From: Paenibacillus sp. FSL H8-0079
Lineage (GTDB): Bacteria > Bacillota > Bacilli > Paenibacillales > Paenibacillaceae
DNA: 64,000 bases
Direction of reading: 5' to 3'
NCBI RefSeq assembly: GCF_037991315.1
Contig: NZ_CP150300.1
Span: 1,488,001 to 1,552,000, forward strand
The notes under the pieces were generated by a model that saw nothing but the letters and a program-made list of their open reading frames with translations, was not told the origin of the DNA and did no database searches. The stretch's first letter is position 1. Each line of letters begins with the position of its first letter. The position numbers and the translations under genes are program-made. This document shows, one piece after another, positions 16,605 through 27,274 of the stretch.

Positions 16605-16655
16605 AGTGGTACGACTATACTTTTCAGAACAGAATCAGTCAGGGCTAAGCCCGTA

Positions 16656-18614
16656 CTATTCCATGGCTAGTTCTTCCCATTCTTCGTACGCCTTGCTGAG
16701 TTGTGTCTTATGTTCCTCCGACTGTTGCTGGAGTTCTTGCAGCTTCATATAATCCTGATAGATTTCAGGCAGAGCCATCTGTGCCTCAAGTTCGGTAATC
16801 TTCGTTTCCAGGTCCGCAATCTGCTGTTCCAGAGCTTCCTGCTTGCGTTGACGGTTACGCTCTTCACGCTTCGCCTGTTTTTCCGCTTCGAATGAAGCAG
16901 CTCCTGATTTTTCGGTTGTGGCTGTATTCGAATCGGACTTGGACGAGTTCTTGGATGAAGCCTGACGTGCCTCAGCAGCTTCGCGTGCGATGTCCTCAAG
17001 CTCCTGTTTCTTCTCCACATAATCATCATAATTTCCGAGGTAGTGTTCCGTCCCACCTGGATGAAGCTCGACAATGCGCTCAGCCATTTTGTTGAGGAAG
17101 TACCGGTCATGGGAGATGAACAGCAGAGTGCCTTCATAATCCATTAACGCCGCTTCCAGCACTTCTTTGGCAAACAGGTCGAGATGGTTCGTAGGCTCAT
17201 CCAGAATGAGCATGTTCGCTTCCTTCAGCATCAGCTTGGAGAGAGACACACGTGCTTTCTCGCCGCCGCTGAGGGAGGAAATCTTCTTGAGCACATCGTC
17301 ACCGCTGAACAAAAAGTTCCCCAGTACGGTCCGAATGCGTGCTTCTTCCATCCCAGGATAGGCACTCCACAGTTCTTCCAGAACCGTATTGGACGGATTG
17401 AGCCCAGTCTGCTCTTGATCATAATAGCCAATCTGCACTTTCGTTCCCCATTGGATATCCCCGGTTACCGGACGCAAACTTCCCGTAAGACACTTCAGCA
17501 TGGTGGATTTACCAATACCGTTTGGACCAATCAGAGCAACTGTTTCCCCGCGCCGCAGATCGAAGGATACATTGCGGAACAATGGAGAAGCCTCGTCATA
17601 AGCGACAGACAGCTGATCCACACGAAGTACTTCTTTGCCGGACATAACGGCGGTTTCGAAGGAGAAATGGGCTTTTTTCAGATCACCCATCGGTTTATCG
17701 AGGCGCTCCATTTTGTCGAGGGCCTTGCGGCGGCTTTGCGCCCGCTTGGTCGTCGAGGCACGCACGATATTTTTCTGGACAAAATCCTCCATCTTGGAAA
17801 TTTCACCCTGTTGTTTCTCATATTGCTTCATCTGAATTTCATACTCGGCAGCTTTGAGTTCCATATAACGACTGTAATTGCCCGTGTATTTTTTGGAGCG
17901 GTGACGTTCGATCTCCACGATGGTCGTTACGAGTCGATCCAGGAAGTACCGGTCATGGGATACCACGAGCAGTGCGCCTGAATACCCTCTCAGATAATCT
18001 TCCAACCATGTAAGAGTGGCGATATCGAGATAGTTGGTAGGCTCGTCCAGCATGAGCAAATCAGGTGCCTGAAGCAAAATACGAGCAAGCGCAAGGCGTG
18101 TCTTCTGCCCGCCACTAAGTGTGGCAATAGGGGTATCTGGCGAAAATTCACCGAATCCCATCCCGTGCAGTACACTGCGAATGCGAGTTTCCATCTCGTA
18201 GCCGCCATGGTCCTTGAACCAGTCGGAGCGTTTCGCATAACGTTCCAGCAGGTCCGCGTATTTTTTCTCGTCTTCCATCTGGGCAGGGTCGGCAATGTCG
18301 CGTTCCATCTGACGCAAATCGGCTTCAGCCTGTGTCAGGTGAGCGAACACGTTCATCATTTCTTCCCAGATGTTACGGTCGGATTGCAGTCCGCTGTTCT
18401 GAGCGAGGTAACCAAGCGTCGTTTCTTTGGATTTGAAAATCTGTCCTCCGTCATAAGACATTTCACCCGCCACAATTTTGAGCAAAGTGGATTTCCCTGC
18501 ACCGTTTACACCAACGAGTCCGATGCGCTCGCGTTCTAATATTTGTAAGTTCACGCCGTCCAGGATTGGATCGACACCAAAACGTTTGATAATTCCGGAT
18601 ACTTGCAGCAGCAT
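16656..18614 (-). CDS. ABC-F family ATPase (YdiF type)
   Basis: The 652-residue soluble protein has two ABC cassettes: Walker A GVNGAGKST (about 40) and GPNGIGKST (about 365), signatures LSGGQKTR and LSGGEKAR, and DEPTNYLD/DEPTNHLD. It has the ABC-F linker (about 235-310, KYTGNYSRYMELKAAEYE) and a C-terminal coiled coil rich in Glu, Gln and Lys. No membrane domain is present; ABC-F proteins act on the ribosome. Domain order and place next to the tsa cluster match B. subtilis YdiF. The start at 18614 (MLLQVSGI) has GGAGG 11 bases upstream. Whether it resolves stalled ribosomes or protects from antibiotics cannot be told from sequence. Confidence 0.92.
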   Translation of the reverse strand: MLLQVSGIIKRFGVDPILDGVNLQILERERIGLVGVNGAGKSTLLKIVAGEMSYDGGQIFKSKETTLGYLAQNSGLQSDRNIWEEMMNVFAHLTQAEADLRQMERDIADPAQMEDEKKYADLLERYAKRSDWFKDHGGYEMETRIRSVLHGMGFGEFSPDTPIATLSGGQKTRLALARILLQAPDLLMLDEPTNYLDIATLTWLEDYLRGYSGALLVVSHDRYFLDRLVTTIVEIERHRSKKYTGNYSRYMELKAAEYEIQMKQYEKQQGEISKMEDFVQKNIVRASTTKRAQSRRKALDKMERLDKPMGDLKKAHFSFETAVMSGKEVLRVDQLSVAYDEASPLFRNVSFDLRRGETVALIGPNGIGKSTMLKCLTGSLRPVTGDIQWGTKVQIGYYDQEQTGLNPSNTVLEELWSAYPGMEEARIRTVLGNFLFSGDDVLKKISSLSGGEKARVSLSKLMLKEANMLILDEPTNHLDLFAKEVLEAALMDYEGTLLFISHDRYFLNKMAERIVELHPGGTEHYLGNYDDYVEKKQELEDIAREAAEARQASSKNSSKSDSNTATTEKSGAASFEAEKQAKREERNRQRKQEALEQQIADLETKITELEAQMALPEIYQDYMKLQELQQQSEEHKTQLSKAYEEWEELAME

Positions 18615-18893
18615 AAAATTAAGTTCCTCCATAGGTCCAGTTCTTGATTTGACAACTACATCTCAGTTTACATGAAATACAGAGCAATTGCACCGATTGG
18701 GAACGCATGGGGCATGTAGTCTTTTTGATCAATCAATGATAAACTGAAAGAAGGCATGTTATTACATGAGGATTTTGCAGAAAATGAATCATTTTAACCA
18801 TTTCAACAAGATGACATCTGGTCATAACATATAAAATGTTTTTAATGAGAGCTTTTTTCTACCTTCCCTATCAACAGGAGGTTATTCAAGGAT

Positions 18894-19532
18894 ATGCAGG
18901 ATCATGCGGAACTGAAAAGCCAGCTTCGTTCCAGACTGAGACAGAGCCGTGATCTTATGGATGCGAGCATGCGTCAGCAGGCAATGACTAAGATTAACGT
19001 TGGATTGAAGCGGGAGTTGGAGCGCCTTAGACAGGCCAAGCGTAAGGTCGTGAACAGACCACTCGTCATATTCAGTTATTTGTCCTATGGAAGCGAAGCA
19101 TCCACAGCTTTTTTGTTTGAAGAGGGCTGGAAGCATGGAGATGTGATGTTAGCACCGAAAGTATTGGCGAATCCACCCCGAATGGAACTACGGCAAGTAA
19201 CCGGAGAACAGGATCTGGAGCCAGGCATATGGGGGATATCAGAACCCAAGGATTCCTGTGAAGTTCTTTCACCTGAAGATTGGCCGGATATCGATCTCGT
19301 TCTGGTACCTGGGCTTGGTTATGATCTACATGGAGGGCGTATTGGTTATGGTGGCGGTTATTATGATCGTTTTGCCGAGACGCTTGTAGCAACATGTGCG
19401 ATGACGGGCAAGAAACCATTGATGGCTGCGATGGTGTTGCCGGGTCAGCTACAGGAGGAGATCCCGATGGACCTGCTCGATCTGCGGATTGATCTGTTGA
19501 TAACAACCGAAGGTATATTACATATCGAATAA
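18894..19532 (+). CDS. 5-formyltetrahydrofolate cyclo-ligase
   Basis: The 212-residue protein has the family signature LVPGLGYDLHGGRIGYGGGYYDRF (key GxGYYDRF) near residue 140 and the N-terminal pattern LKSQLRSRLRQSRD. It converts 5-formyl-THF to 5,10-methenyl-THF with ATP. A CAGGAGG site precedes the ATG. It starts a plus-strand set followed closely by moaC and moaB. About 280 bp separate it from the divergent ABC-F gene, with no clear promoter. Confidence 0.92.
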   Translation: MQDHAELKSQLRSRLRQSRDLMDASMRQQAMTKINVGLKRELERLRQAKRKVVNRPLVIFSYLSYGSEASTAFLFEEGWKHGDVMLAPKVLANPPRMELRQVTGEQDLEPGIWGISEPKDSCEVLSPEDWPDIDLVLVPGLGYDLHGGRIGYGGGYYDRFAETLVATCAMTGKKPLMAAMVLPGQLQEEIPMDLLDLRIDLLITTEGILHIE

Positions 19533-19547
19533 AGGGTTGTGATGTGA

Positions 19548-20051
19548 TTGAGTTCAGAAGTGAACAACGGCCAGGCTTCCGGTGGTAAACTGACCCATTT
19601 TAATGAACAGGGGCGGGCCCGGATGGTTGATATCTCAGGTAAGGAAATTACCGTACGTACGGCTGTGGCTGTAACCAAAGTGACGATGAATCCAGATACA
19701 CTGGAAGCGATTCGGGAGGGCCGAATCGGCAAAGGTGATGTTCTGGCTGTGGCTCAGATTGCCGGGATTCAAGGCGCGAAGAAAACGTCGGACTGGATTC
19801 CGATGTGCCATCCGCTGGCACTGACGGGTGTGGATATTCGTTTTCATGATAACGGAGTGGATGAATTACACATTGAAGTTACTGTCAAAACCGAAGGCAA
19901 AACGGGTGTTGAGATGGAGGCGCTCACGGCTGCCTCAGCTGCAGCACTGACGGTCTATGACATGTGCAAGGCCATGCAAAAAGATATGATTATCGGTCCA
20001 ACCATGCTGAATTCCAAGAGTGGTGGCAAAAACGGTGATTACAGCCGATAG
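19548..20051 (+). CDS. moaC: Cyclic pyranopterin monophosphate synthase MoaC
   Basis: The 167-residue protein has the MoaC motifs [16 protein letters not shown] at the start, [14 protein letters not shown] and [26 protein letters not shown]. MoaC makes cyclic pyranopterin monophosphate in molybdenum-cofactor synthesis. The start is read as TTG at 19548, about 12 bases after AAAGGG; a GTG at 19560 is the alternative. It is 15 bp downstream of the folate gene and close to moaB. Other mo genes are not in the window. Confidence 0.92.
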   Translation: MSSEVNNGQASGGKLTHFNEQGRARMVDISGKEITVRTAVAVTKVTMNPDTLEAIREGRIGKGDVLAVAQIAGIQGAKKTSDWIPMCHPLALTGVDIRFHDNGVDELHIEVTVKTEGKTGVEMEALTAASAAALTVYDMCKAMQKDMIIGPTMLNSKSGGKNGDYSR

Positions 20052-20088
20052 GCAATATTTATTTTCATAGAGGAGAAGGGTGATCTTT

Positions 20089-20574
20089 ATGGTGTGGAGA
20101 ACAGCAATCCTGACAGCCAGTGACAAAGGAGCCCGCGGGGAACGTGAGGATACGAGTGCACAAGTCATTCGGGAGCTGGTGGAAGAAGAGCTGGGTGGTC
20201 AAATCGTGGAGTACCGTATCGTTCCGGATGAACCCGATGAGATTATTGCGGCTTTGATTGAGATGACGGATTATTTTCACGCCGATTTGGTGCTGACTAC
20301 CGGTGGCACGGAGCTGGCCATTCGTGATATTACTCCGGAAGCGACCCGGCGCGTAATTGAGCGGGAAGTTCCCGGGATGGCAGAGGCCATGCGGTACAGT
20401 GTAATGAGCAAAAACCGTTCTGCAATGCTGTTCCGTGGGGTATGTGGCATTCGTGGACGCACGCTGATTGTTAATCTGCCAGGTACACCAAAGGGTGTGC
20501 ATGAACATCTGGCTGCCATTATGGATCAGCTTCCGGAAGCGCTGCTGATGGTTACGGGTCAGTTCAAGCAATAA
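20089..20574 (+). CDS. moaB: MoaB/Mog-family molybdenum cofactor protein
   Basis: The 161-residue protein has TASDKGARGEREDTSAQ at the start and the MPT-binding TTGGTELAIRDITPEAT near residue 65, then LPGTPKGVHEHLAAI. It fits the MogA/MoaB group that adenylylates molybdopterin. ATG 20089 follows GAGGAGAAGG at nine bases; a GTG at 20080 lies inside that site. It is co-directional with moaC. Mog and MoaB cannot be separated by reading alone. Confidence 0.88.
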   Translation: MVWRTAILTASDKGARGEREDTSAQVIRELVEEELGGQIVEYRIVPDEPDEIIAALIEMTDYFHADLVLTTGGTELAIRDITPEATRRVIEREVPGMAEAMRYSVMSKNRSAMLFRGVCGIRGRTLIVNLPGTPKGVHEHLAAIMDQLPEALLMVTGQFKQ

Positions 20575-20788
20575 TCGAGCACGGACTCTGGGGCAAGATA
20601 TCCGATTAGCCATGAACCGGTGTTAGATTGTTCTAGTGACATCTCTTATCTTATTTGTGAATTTTGCGGGTTATGTAAGTGGTTACATCTATGGTATGAT
20701 GGGCTTAAATTAAGAACGCAGCAGAGACATCTATGAACATCTGGCCGAGTATGCGCATCTTCAAAGCTTGAGACGAGGAGGAATATCA

Positions 20789-21037
20789 ATGTTTAGTTCC
20801 ATTGGGCCAACGGGCTTTATTTTGCTGGCCGTGATTGCATTGTTGTTGTTTGGACCCAACAAACTTCCGGAACTGGGACGTGCAGTTGGGCGTACCTTCC
20901 GTGAATTCAAAGAGGGCGCTCGCGAGATTATCTCTGAGGATGACTCATCCAATCGCAAAGAGCAGGAGAAAGCGAAACCGCTGGCGGCTGAGAGCACACC
21001 TGCAGACAAGCCTGCTGATAAACGCCTGCCGGAATAA
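20789..21037 (+). CDS. tatA: Twin-arginine translocase subunit TatA
   Basis: The 82-residue protein starts with a single membrane helix (FSSIGPTGFILLAVIALLLF), the FGPNKLPELGRAVG hinge and an amphipathic helix, then a charged, disordered tail. TatA oligomers form the conducting part of the Tat export machine. GAGGAGG precedes the ATG. A terminator-like hairpin lies between it and tatC. Confidence 0.95.
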   Translation: MFSSIGPTGFILLAVIALLLFGPNKLPELGRAVGRTFREFKEGAREIISEDDSSNRKEQEKAKPLAAESTPADKPADKRLPE

Positions 21038-21061
21038 TCTTGACGGCAATGAAAGAGAAAT

Positions 21062-21090
21062 CCCTTCCTGCCGGAAGGGTTTTGTATTTT
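21062..21090 (+). terminator. Intrinsic terminator between tatA and tatC
   Basis: CCCTTCC, loop TGCC, GGAAGGG and TTTTGTATTTT. It is 25 bp past the tatA stop and 26 bp before the tatC start, so partial termination would yield more TatA than TatC. Confidence 0.75.
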
Positions 21091-21115
21091 AAGCTGGCAA
21101 TAATGGGGGGCAGGC

Positions 21116-21898
21116 ATGACGCAGCAAATGGAAGAAATGTCGATTACGGAACATCTGAGCGAGCTGCGGAAGCGGCTGATTTATGTACTAAGCATTTTTG
21201 TGCTGGGACTGATTGCAGGATTTTTTGTGGCGGACCCGGTATACCAATATCTGACCAAGGCAGAGTCGGCAAAAGGTTTTGTATTACATGCCTTCTCGTT
21301 CTGGGACGGGATTGGCATCTATATGAAGATTGCAGGGTTGTTCTCACTTATTATTACGCTGCCGTTTACGGTGTATCAGATCTGGAAGTTTGTTAGTCCA
21401 GGGCTAAAGCCGCGCGAGCGAAAAGCAACGCTGAAGTATGTGCCCTATGTGTTTCTTTTATTTCTGACAGGTATGGCTTTCTCGTATTATGTTATTTTTC
21501 CAATGGCACTCGCCTTCACGACAGCGATTACGGAGAAGATGGGGCTTGTGGAGACCTACGGGATGAAACAGTATTTCAGCTTCCTGTTTGGCATTGTGTT
21601 GCCTGTGTCCCTATTATTTGAACTTCCTTTACTTATTATGTTTCTGACAGGACTGCGGATACTGAATCCAATTCGTCTTCGCAAGATGCGCAGAGTCTCT
21701 TATTTTGTCTTGATCTTCATTGCAGTGGTCATTACACCGCCAGACTTCATATCCGATCTTCTGGTGATGATTCCCTTGCTCCTGTTATATGAGATCAGCG
21801 TTCTTCTATCCGCAATCGTATATCGCAAGCAGCTTGCGGCCGATCAAGAGATCGAATCCCGCTACGTTCGTGCAGAGGATAAGAAACATGCGGGCTGA
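21116..21898 (+). CDS. tatC: Twin-arginine translocase subunit TatC
   Basis: The 260-residue protein has six membrane helices and the TatC signatures MSITEHLSELRKRLIY (N-terminal signal-peptide site), FVSPGLKPRERK and TPPDFISDLLVMIPL. TatC recognises twin-arginine signal peptides. GGGGGCAG precedes the ATG. With tatA it forms a minimal pair, as in B. subtilis TatAyCy. Confidence 0.95.
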   Translation: MTQQMEEMSITEHLSELRKRLIYVLSIFVLGLIAGFFVADPVYQYLTKAESAKGFVLHAFSFWDGIGIYMKIAGLFSLIITLPFTVYQIWKFVSPGLKPRERKATLKYVPYVFLLFLTGMAFSYYVIFPMALAFTTAITEKMGLVETYGMKQYFSFLFGIVLPVSLLFELPLLIMFLTGLRILNPIRLRKMRRVSYFVLIFIAVVITPPDFISDLLVMIPLLLLYEISVLLSAIVYRKQLAADQEIESRYVRAEDKKHAG

Positions 21899-21918
21899 AT
21901 GAGGATAAGCTGTAATGT

Positions 21919-21958
21919 GCCCGGAAAAGACGGTCTGTTCTTATCCGGGCTATTTCTG
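21919..21958 (+). terminator. Probable terminator after tatC
   Basis: GCCCGGA (21919-21925) pairs with TCCGGGC (21944-21950); the T tail (TATTTCTGT) is weak. Confidence 0.55.
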
Positions 21959-22172
21959 TAGACTGCCGACCACCACGACAGGACAAGCAGGCATATTATG
22001 TTCAACAATGGATACAATGGGAAAGGGACTGTCTGCTAACGTTGCAGAAGGGCACAAGAATTTCGTAGAATAAGAGTAGCGAGTTGCAACATTTATCCAG
22101 GCACACCGGGTGTTATTTGGTTGTGTTGGTGTAAATTCAACGTAAATTCTCGCAGGAATTCGTCAAAAGGAC

Positions 22173-22201
22173 TTGAAATCATGCTTCAAGTTGAGTATCA
22201 T
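22173..22201 (+). promoter_or_regulatory. SigA promoter of groESL
   Basis: TTGAAA (22173-22178), 17-base spacer, TATCAT (22196-22201). The start would fall near 22208, just ahead of CIRCE. Confidence 0.8.
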
Positions 22202-22212
22202 AAAGTTGGTTG

Positions 22213-22239
22213 TTAGCACTGAACACTGTCGAGTGCTAA
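22213..22239. promoter_or_regulatory. CIRCE operator (HrcA site)
   Basis: TTAGCACTG, nine bases, GAGTGCTAA. The consensus is TTAGCACTC-N9-GAGTGCTAA, so only one base differs. HrcA binding here represses groESL until heat shock. Confidence 0.95.
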
Positions 22240-22298
22240 TACATATGGCTACAACCTACAATGTAACGTTATATAATTTCAAAAGGAGGCTATTTTTC

Positions 22299-22580
22299 AT
22301 GATCAGACCTTTAGGTGAACGCGTATTGGTAGAACCACTGGAGCAAGAACAAACAACTTCTTTCGGGATCGTACTCCCGGACTCCGCCAAAGAAAAACCG
22401 CAAGAGGGTAGAATCATTGCAGTTGGTGCAGGAGTATTGAAAGACGGCGTACGTGTGGCTCTGGAAGTGAAAGAAGGAGATCGCGTTATTTTCTCCAAAT
22501 ATGCCGGTACAGAAATCAAATTCGAAGGTAAAGAATATTTGATTATGAAAGAAAGCGATATTCACGCGATTCTCGACTAA
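22299..22580 (+). CDS. groES: Co-chaperonin GroES
   Basis: The 93-residue protein [20 protein letters not shown]... has the mobile loop ([19 protein letters not shown]) and the ending [14 protein letters not shown]. It caps GroEL during ATP-driven folding. The ATG at 22299 follows AAAGGAGG at eight bases. It lies in an operon with groEL behind a CIRCE element. Confidence 0.98.
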   Translation: MIRPLGERVLVEPLEQEQTTSFGIVLPDSAKEKPQEGRIIAVGAGVLKDGVRVALEVKEGDRVIFSKYAGTEIKFEGKEYLIMKESDIHAILD

Positions 22581-22638
22581 TTCAAATTTAATCGGATAAC
22601 CGAACCATATAGCACTACCATTTTCCAACAAAAACTAG

Positions 22639-24288
<1,650 letters not shown>

Positions 24289-24592
24289 TAAAGGTGTAAA
24301 AACCTTTAAAGCATTATGTGCCTAGCAGAGTGAATTCTCGTTGCGATGCGACGAAAATTTGTGAAGCAGTCACTGATACAAATTATAAATGAATCAAAAA
24401 CCACTTCTTAATTTATATTAAGGAGTGGTTTTTTGTGTTGTTGAATACTATCATAATTCAAGTTCACTAATTTTGGAGAGTTCCCATTTTTTCTTTCTTA
24501 GAGTTACCTGATATGTCTTCTTCCTATTGCAAAGGGAATATTTGCAGTTGTATGATGAAGGTTAGTATTAAGAGATACGGAGGCCAGATATC
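24289..24592. other. Region downstream of groEL
   Basis: This 304-bp AT-rich gap contains the groEL terminator and the ribosome site of the next gene. Nothing else stands out. Confidence 0.5.
24396..24434 (+). terminator. Terminator after groESL
   Basis: AAACCACTTCTTAAT pairs with ATTAAGGAGTGGTTT (one mismatch) and ends in T6. It lies about 110 bp past the groEL stop. Confidence 0.88.
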
Positions 24593-25036
24593 ATGAAACA
24601 TGTTAGAAAAATGATAGTGGCAGTTTTGGTGTCTGCTGCTGTTATTATCTTAATTTATAATTTCACTTCCAATTCTAAAGGAAGATTCGTAAAAGAAAAT
24701 GAACCTAGAAATACTCCATCAACTACATTAAGAGTAATTAATAATGAAGATTTCGCAGGTACTGCTAACACGCATCGGTTTGATATTCCAGCAGGATTTG
24801 GATATGTAAAAGCAAGTTTTAAAAACACGGGTTCGAAACACTTCACGTTTACGATCAATGAAGGATCTACTAGTGGAACCGCAATAACGTCGGGCAGTGT
24901 CCCAGCAGATGGAAAAGAGCATACATATTATAGCGACAAAGCGTTGTCGACTGGTTGGTATTATGTGAGCACCTCTTCTGCACAAGGGATGTCTGGCGTA
25001 TTGGATGTTTCTCTGGGAACTGATGCTAATAAATGA
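24593..25036 (+). CDS. Secreted or membrane-anchored small protein, unknown
   Basis: I do not recognise the family. The 147-residue protein has an N-terminal hydrophobic segment (MIVAVLVSAAVIILIYNF) without a cysteine lipobox, then a hydrophilic, probably beta-rich outer domain (FGYVKASFKNTGSKHFTFTINEGST). An ACGGAGG site precedes the ATG. It stands before another small membrane-protein gene on the same strand. Confidence 0.75.
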   Translation: MKHVRKMIVAVLVSAAVIILIYNFTSNSKGRFVKENEPRNTPSTTLRVINNEDFAGTANTHRFDIPAGFGYVKASFKNTGSKHFTFTINEGSTSGTAITSGSVPADGKEHTYYSDKALSTGWYYVSTSSAQGMSGVLDVSLGTDANK

Positions 25037-25155
25037 TTCGAGAATCCGCTCTAAATGCAGATTTTAAGCCCTGAGATTGAAACCTTGTTTCTATGATTTC
25101 GTATGTACAGTGATACATAGACAGGTTATGAGTAACGACTTGAGGAGGAAATGAA

Positions 25156-25392
25156 TTGAGAAAGGGTACGAAGTGGGTATTATGGATTCTGGGCTTGATG
25201 CTCGCTGCAATTTTTATCAACTTTTTTATGAATCTATATAGCTTTGCTTATGCGCTGATTACCGTGCTTTTACTTGCCTTTATGGGGTGGGGATTCTTAG
25301 CAAAGTTAAAGAATGACGTTCGTCAGCATGAAGATCATCATAGAAGAGAGCATCAGTCTGCGAACGATGACATCGATAGATACACCAGGTAA
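25156..25392 (+). CDS. Small two-helix membrane protein, unknown
   Basis: The 78-residue protein has two hydrophobic segments (WVLWILGLMLAAIFINFFM and YALITVLLLAFMGWGFLA) and a charged His/Glu-rich tail. The start is TTG at 25156, seven bases after GAGGAGG; no in-frame ATG competes. No function can be read. Confidence 0.7.
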   Translation: MRKGTKWVLWILGLMLAAIFINFFMNLYSFAYALITVLLLAFMGWGFLAKLKNDVRQHEDHHRREHQSANDDIDRYTR

Positions 25393-25621
25393 TAACTAAC
25401 TAACGAACAAAAGAACATAGCATACTTAGAATCAAAGTTAAGTTACATGCAACCTACGCTGCAATAATTAATGGCTCCCGAGAGGTAGTCTTTTTAATGT
25501 TGATTTTTTCAAAAAAGTAGTGTGGTTTTCTTCTATTGCTAAACAGACAGTTGTTAAGTAAAATAAATATATGAATAAGTGCTCATATATTAGTATATAG
25601 ACGATATTGGAGATGATACAT

Positions 25622-26671
25622 ATGTACGATGTATTGGTTATCGGAGCTGGACAAGCAGGTTTGGCAGCAGGTTACTATCTTCAGCGGTCGGGGTTAACCT
25701 TTTTAATCGTTGACGCTGCCTCATCAGTCGGGCAATCTTGGCGTAAACGGTACGATTCCTTACGTCTTTTTACCCCACGAATGTATGATGGGTTACCTGG
25801 AATGCCGCTTAGTGGAAATGAAAGTGGCCTGCCAAGCAAAGATGAAATTGCAGATTATTTTGAAAGTTACGCCAAGCAAATGCATCTTCCTATAAAGTTA
25901 AACTGTTTAATCTCTCGTCTCTCGAAGCAAGATGAGGTGTACTATGCTGAAACCAATAATGGAATGATCGAAGCGCGCAATATTATCGTTGCGACGGGAC
26001 CTTTCCAGACGAAGAATGTTCCTCAGTTTGCGAAATCATTATCCGAGCAAGTGATTCAGCTTCATTCTTCAGAGTATAAAAAAATCTCTCAATTGCTTCC
26101 TGGAACAACAGTAGTTGTAGGCGGAGGCAATTCAGGTGCTCAAATCGCCGTAGTGTTAGCAGCAGATGATAAACAAACCGTATACATATCCATAGCTCAA
26201 AATATAACCTTTAGGCCTTTGCATATCATGAAACGAAGTATATTCTGGTATTTTGAAAAGCTCGGAGTATTACGTGCAAGTGCAGATCGTATGGTTGGAA
26301 AATGGTTGCGAAATCAGCCTGAGTACGTCTATGGTTATGAGTTAAAAGAATTGATGACCCAGGGAAAAGTTAACATGCGCCCACGTGCTGTAAATGCGAT
26401 AGATGACCGTATCCTATATGAGGATGGTAGTGAGACACGAATAGACAATATTATCTGGGCGACTGGGTTTAAGCGAAATGACAGTTGGATCGATATCGAT
26501 ACTGCTTTTGATTCCAAAGGTGTAATTTTACACGAGACAGGAGTCTCACCCGTTGTTGGACTGTACTTTGTAGGTCTACCTTGGCAAACATCACGAGGTT
26601 CTGCATTGTTGGGATGGGTCAAGTACGATGCTCAGAGAATCGTTAGTCATATCAAAGGTAAGTCACATTAA
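25622..26671 (+). CDS. FAD-dependent NAD(P)-binding oxidoreductase, flavin-monooxygenase like
   Basis: The 349-residue protein has an FAD Rossmann motif GAGQAGLAAGYYL at residue 9, the FMO-like WRKRYDSLRLFTPRMYDGLPG near 45, an NADPH motif GGGNSGAQIA near 172 and the ATGF motif near 290. It belongs with single-component flavin monooxygenases of the CzcO/YpkC-like group. Its substrate is not predictable. ATG 25622 lies nine bases after GGAG. It has no obvious operon partner. Confidence 0.85.
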   Translation: MYDVLVIGAGQAGLAAGYYLQRSGLTFLIVDAASSVGQSWRKRYDSLRLFTPRMYDGLPGMPLSGNESGLPSKDEIADYFESYAKQMHLPIKLNCLISRLSKQDEVYYAETNNGMIEARNIIVATGPFQTKNVPQFAKSLSEQVIQLHSSEYKKISQLLPGTTVVVGGGNSGAQIAVVLAADDKQTVYISIAQNITFRPLHIMKRSIFWYFEKLGVLRASADRMVGKWLRNQPEYVYGYELKELMTQGKVNMRPRAVNAIDDRILYEDGSETRIDNIIWATGFKRNDSWIDIDTAFDSKGVILHETGVSPVVGLYFVGLPWQTSRGSALLGWVKYDAQRIVSHIKGKSH

Positions 26672-26818
26672 ACTATATAAAGCGATTGGAAGGGTTATTC
26701 TGTCATCGTAGTGTCTGTGTAAATAACTTTAGTTCAACTTATATAGATTAGATATCAGGAATGATTAGCAAATATCACAACTCACATTTTTGGGTATATT
26801 CCTAAAAGGAGGGATATT

Positions 26819-27166
26819 ATGAAATTATTTAAACTGCCATTGATTCTTTGTGTTATAGTGCTTGTATCTATTGTCTCAGCTTGTGGTGCGGATGATATAA
26901 TCCGCGGAAAGAGCGATAACTGGAATATATCTCTTCAGAGATCGACAGGGATCTATACTATAACCTACATCGGTGATGAAAAGCGTATAAAGGATTTTGT
27001 GTTTGACCTTACTGGCAACAATTTATCACAACAGGGGAAATCACTTGAAGAAGAAGGGGTACCGTTCACGATGTCGGGAACAATTACGGAGACGGAGAAA
27101 ATGAAAAATCCGATTACCTTTAAAATGAGTTGGAACAATCAAAGCGAGATTGTAACTTTTGAATAA
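26819..27166 (+). CDS. Putative lipoprotein, unknown function
   Basis: The 115-residue protein has a lipoprotein signal peptide ending in IVSAC (cysteine at about residue 21), then a single small domain (DNWNISLQRSTGIYTITYIGDE). AAAGGAGGG precedes the ATG. It should be anchored to the outer face of the membrane. The convergent gene at 27275 also encodes a membrane protein of unknown function. Confidence 0.8.
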   Translation: MKLFKLPLILCVIVLVSIVSACGADDIIRGKSDNWNISLQRSTGIYTITYIGDEKRIKDFVFDLTGNNLSQQGKSLEEEGVPFTMSGTITETEKMKNPITFKMSWNNQSEIVTFE

Positions 27167-27224
27167 CTCTCGCATGGTGGAGGTGTTCATCATTGGTTTG
27201 GTGGCAACTACACTCCTATAGTAC

Positions 27225-27273
27225 ATACCACACGTTATGCCGTTCCTTCATGGAGCGGCCTAACGTGTGGTAT
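27225..27273. terminator. Bidirectional terminator between convergent genes
   Basis: ATACCACACGTTA and TAACGTGTGGTAT form 13-bp arms, extended by GCCGTTCC/GGAGCGGC. The hairpin ends one base from the stop codon of the gene on the minus strand. Confidence 0.8.
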
Positions 27274-27274
27274 C

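Larger units (their letters stand above)
16025..16655. other. Intergenic region with terminators and DnaA boxes
   Basis: This 631-bp gap between convergent leuA and the ABC-F gene holds the leuA terminator (16114-16147), a cluster of seven DnaA boxes (16204-16431) and the ABC-F terminator (16574-16604). I see no credible coding frame. Confidence 0.6.
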
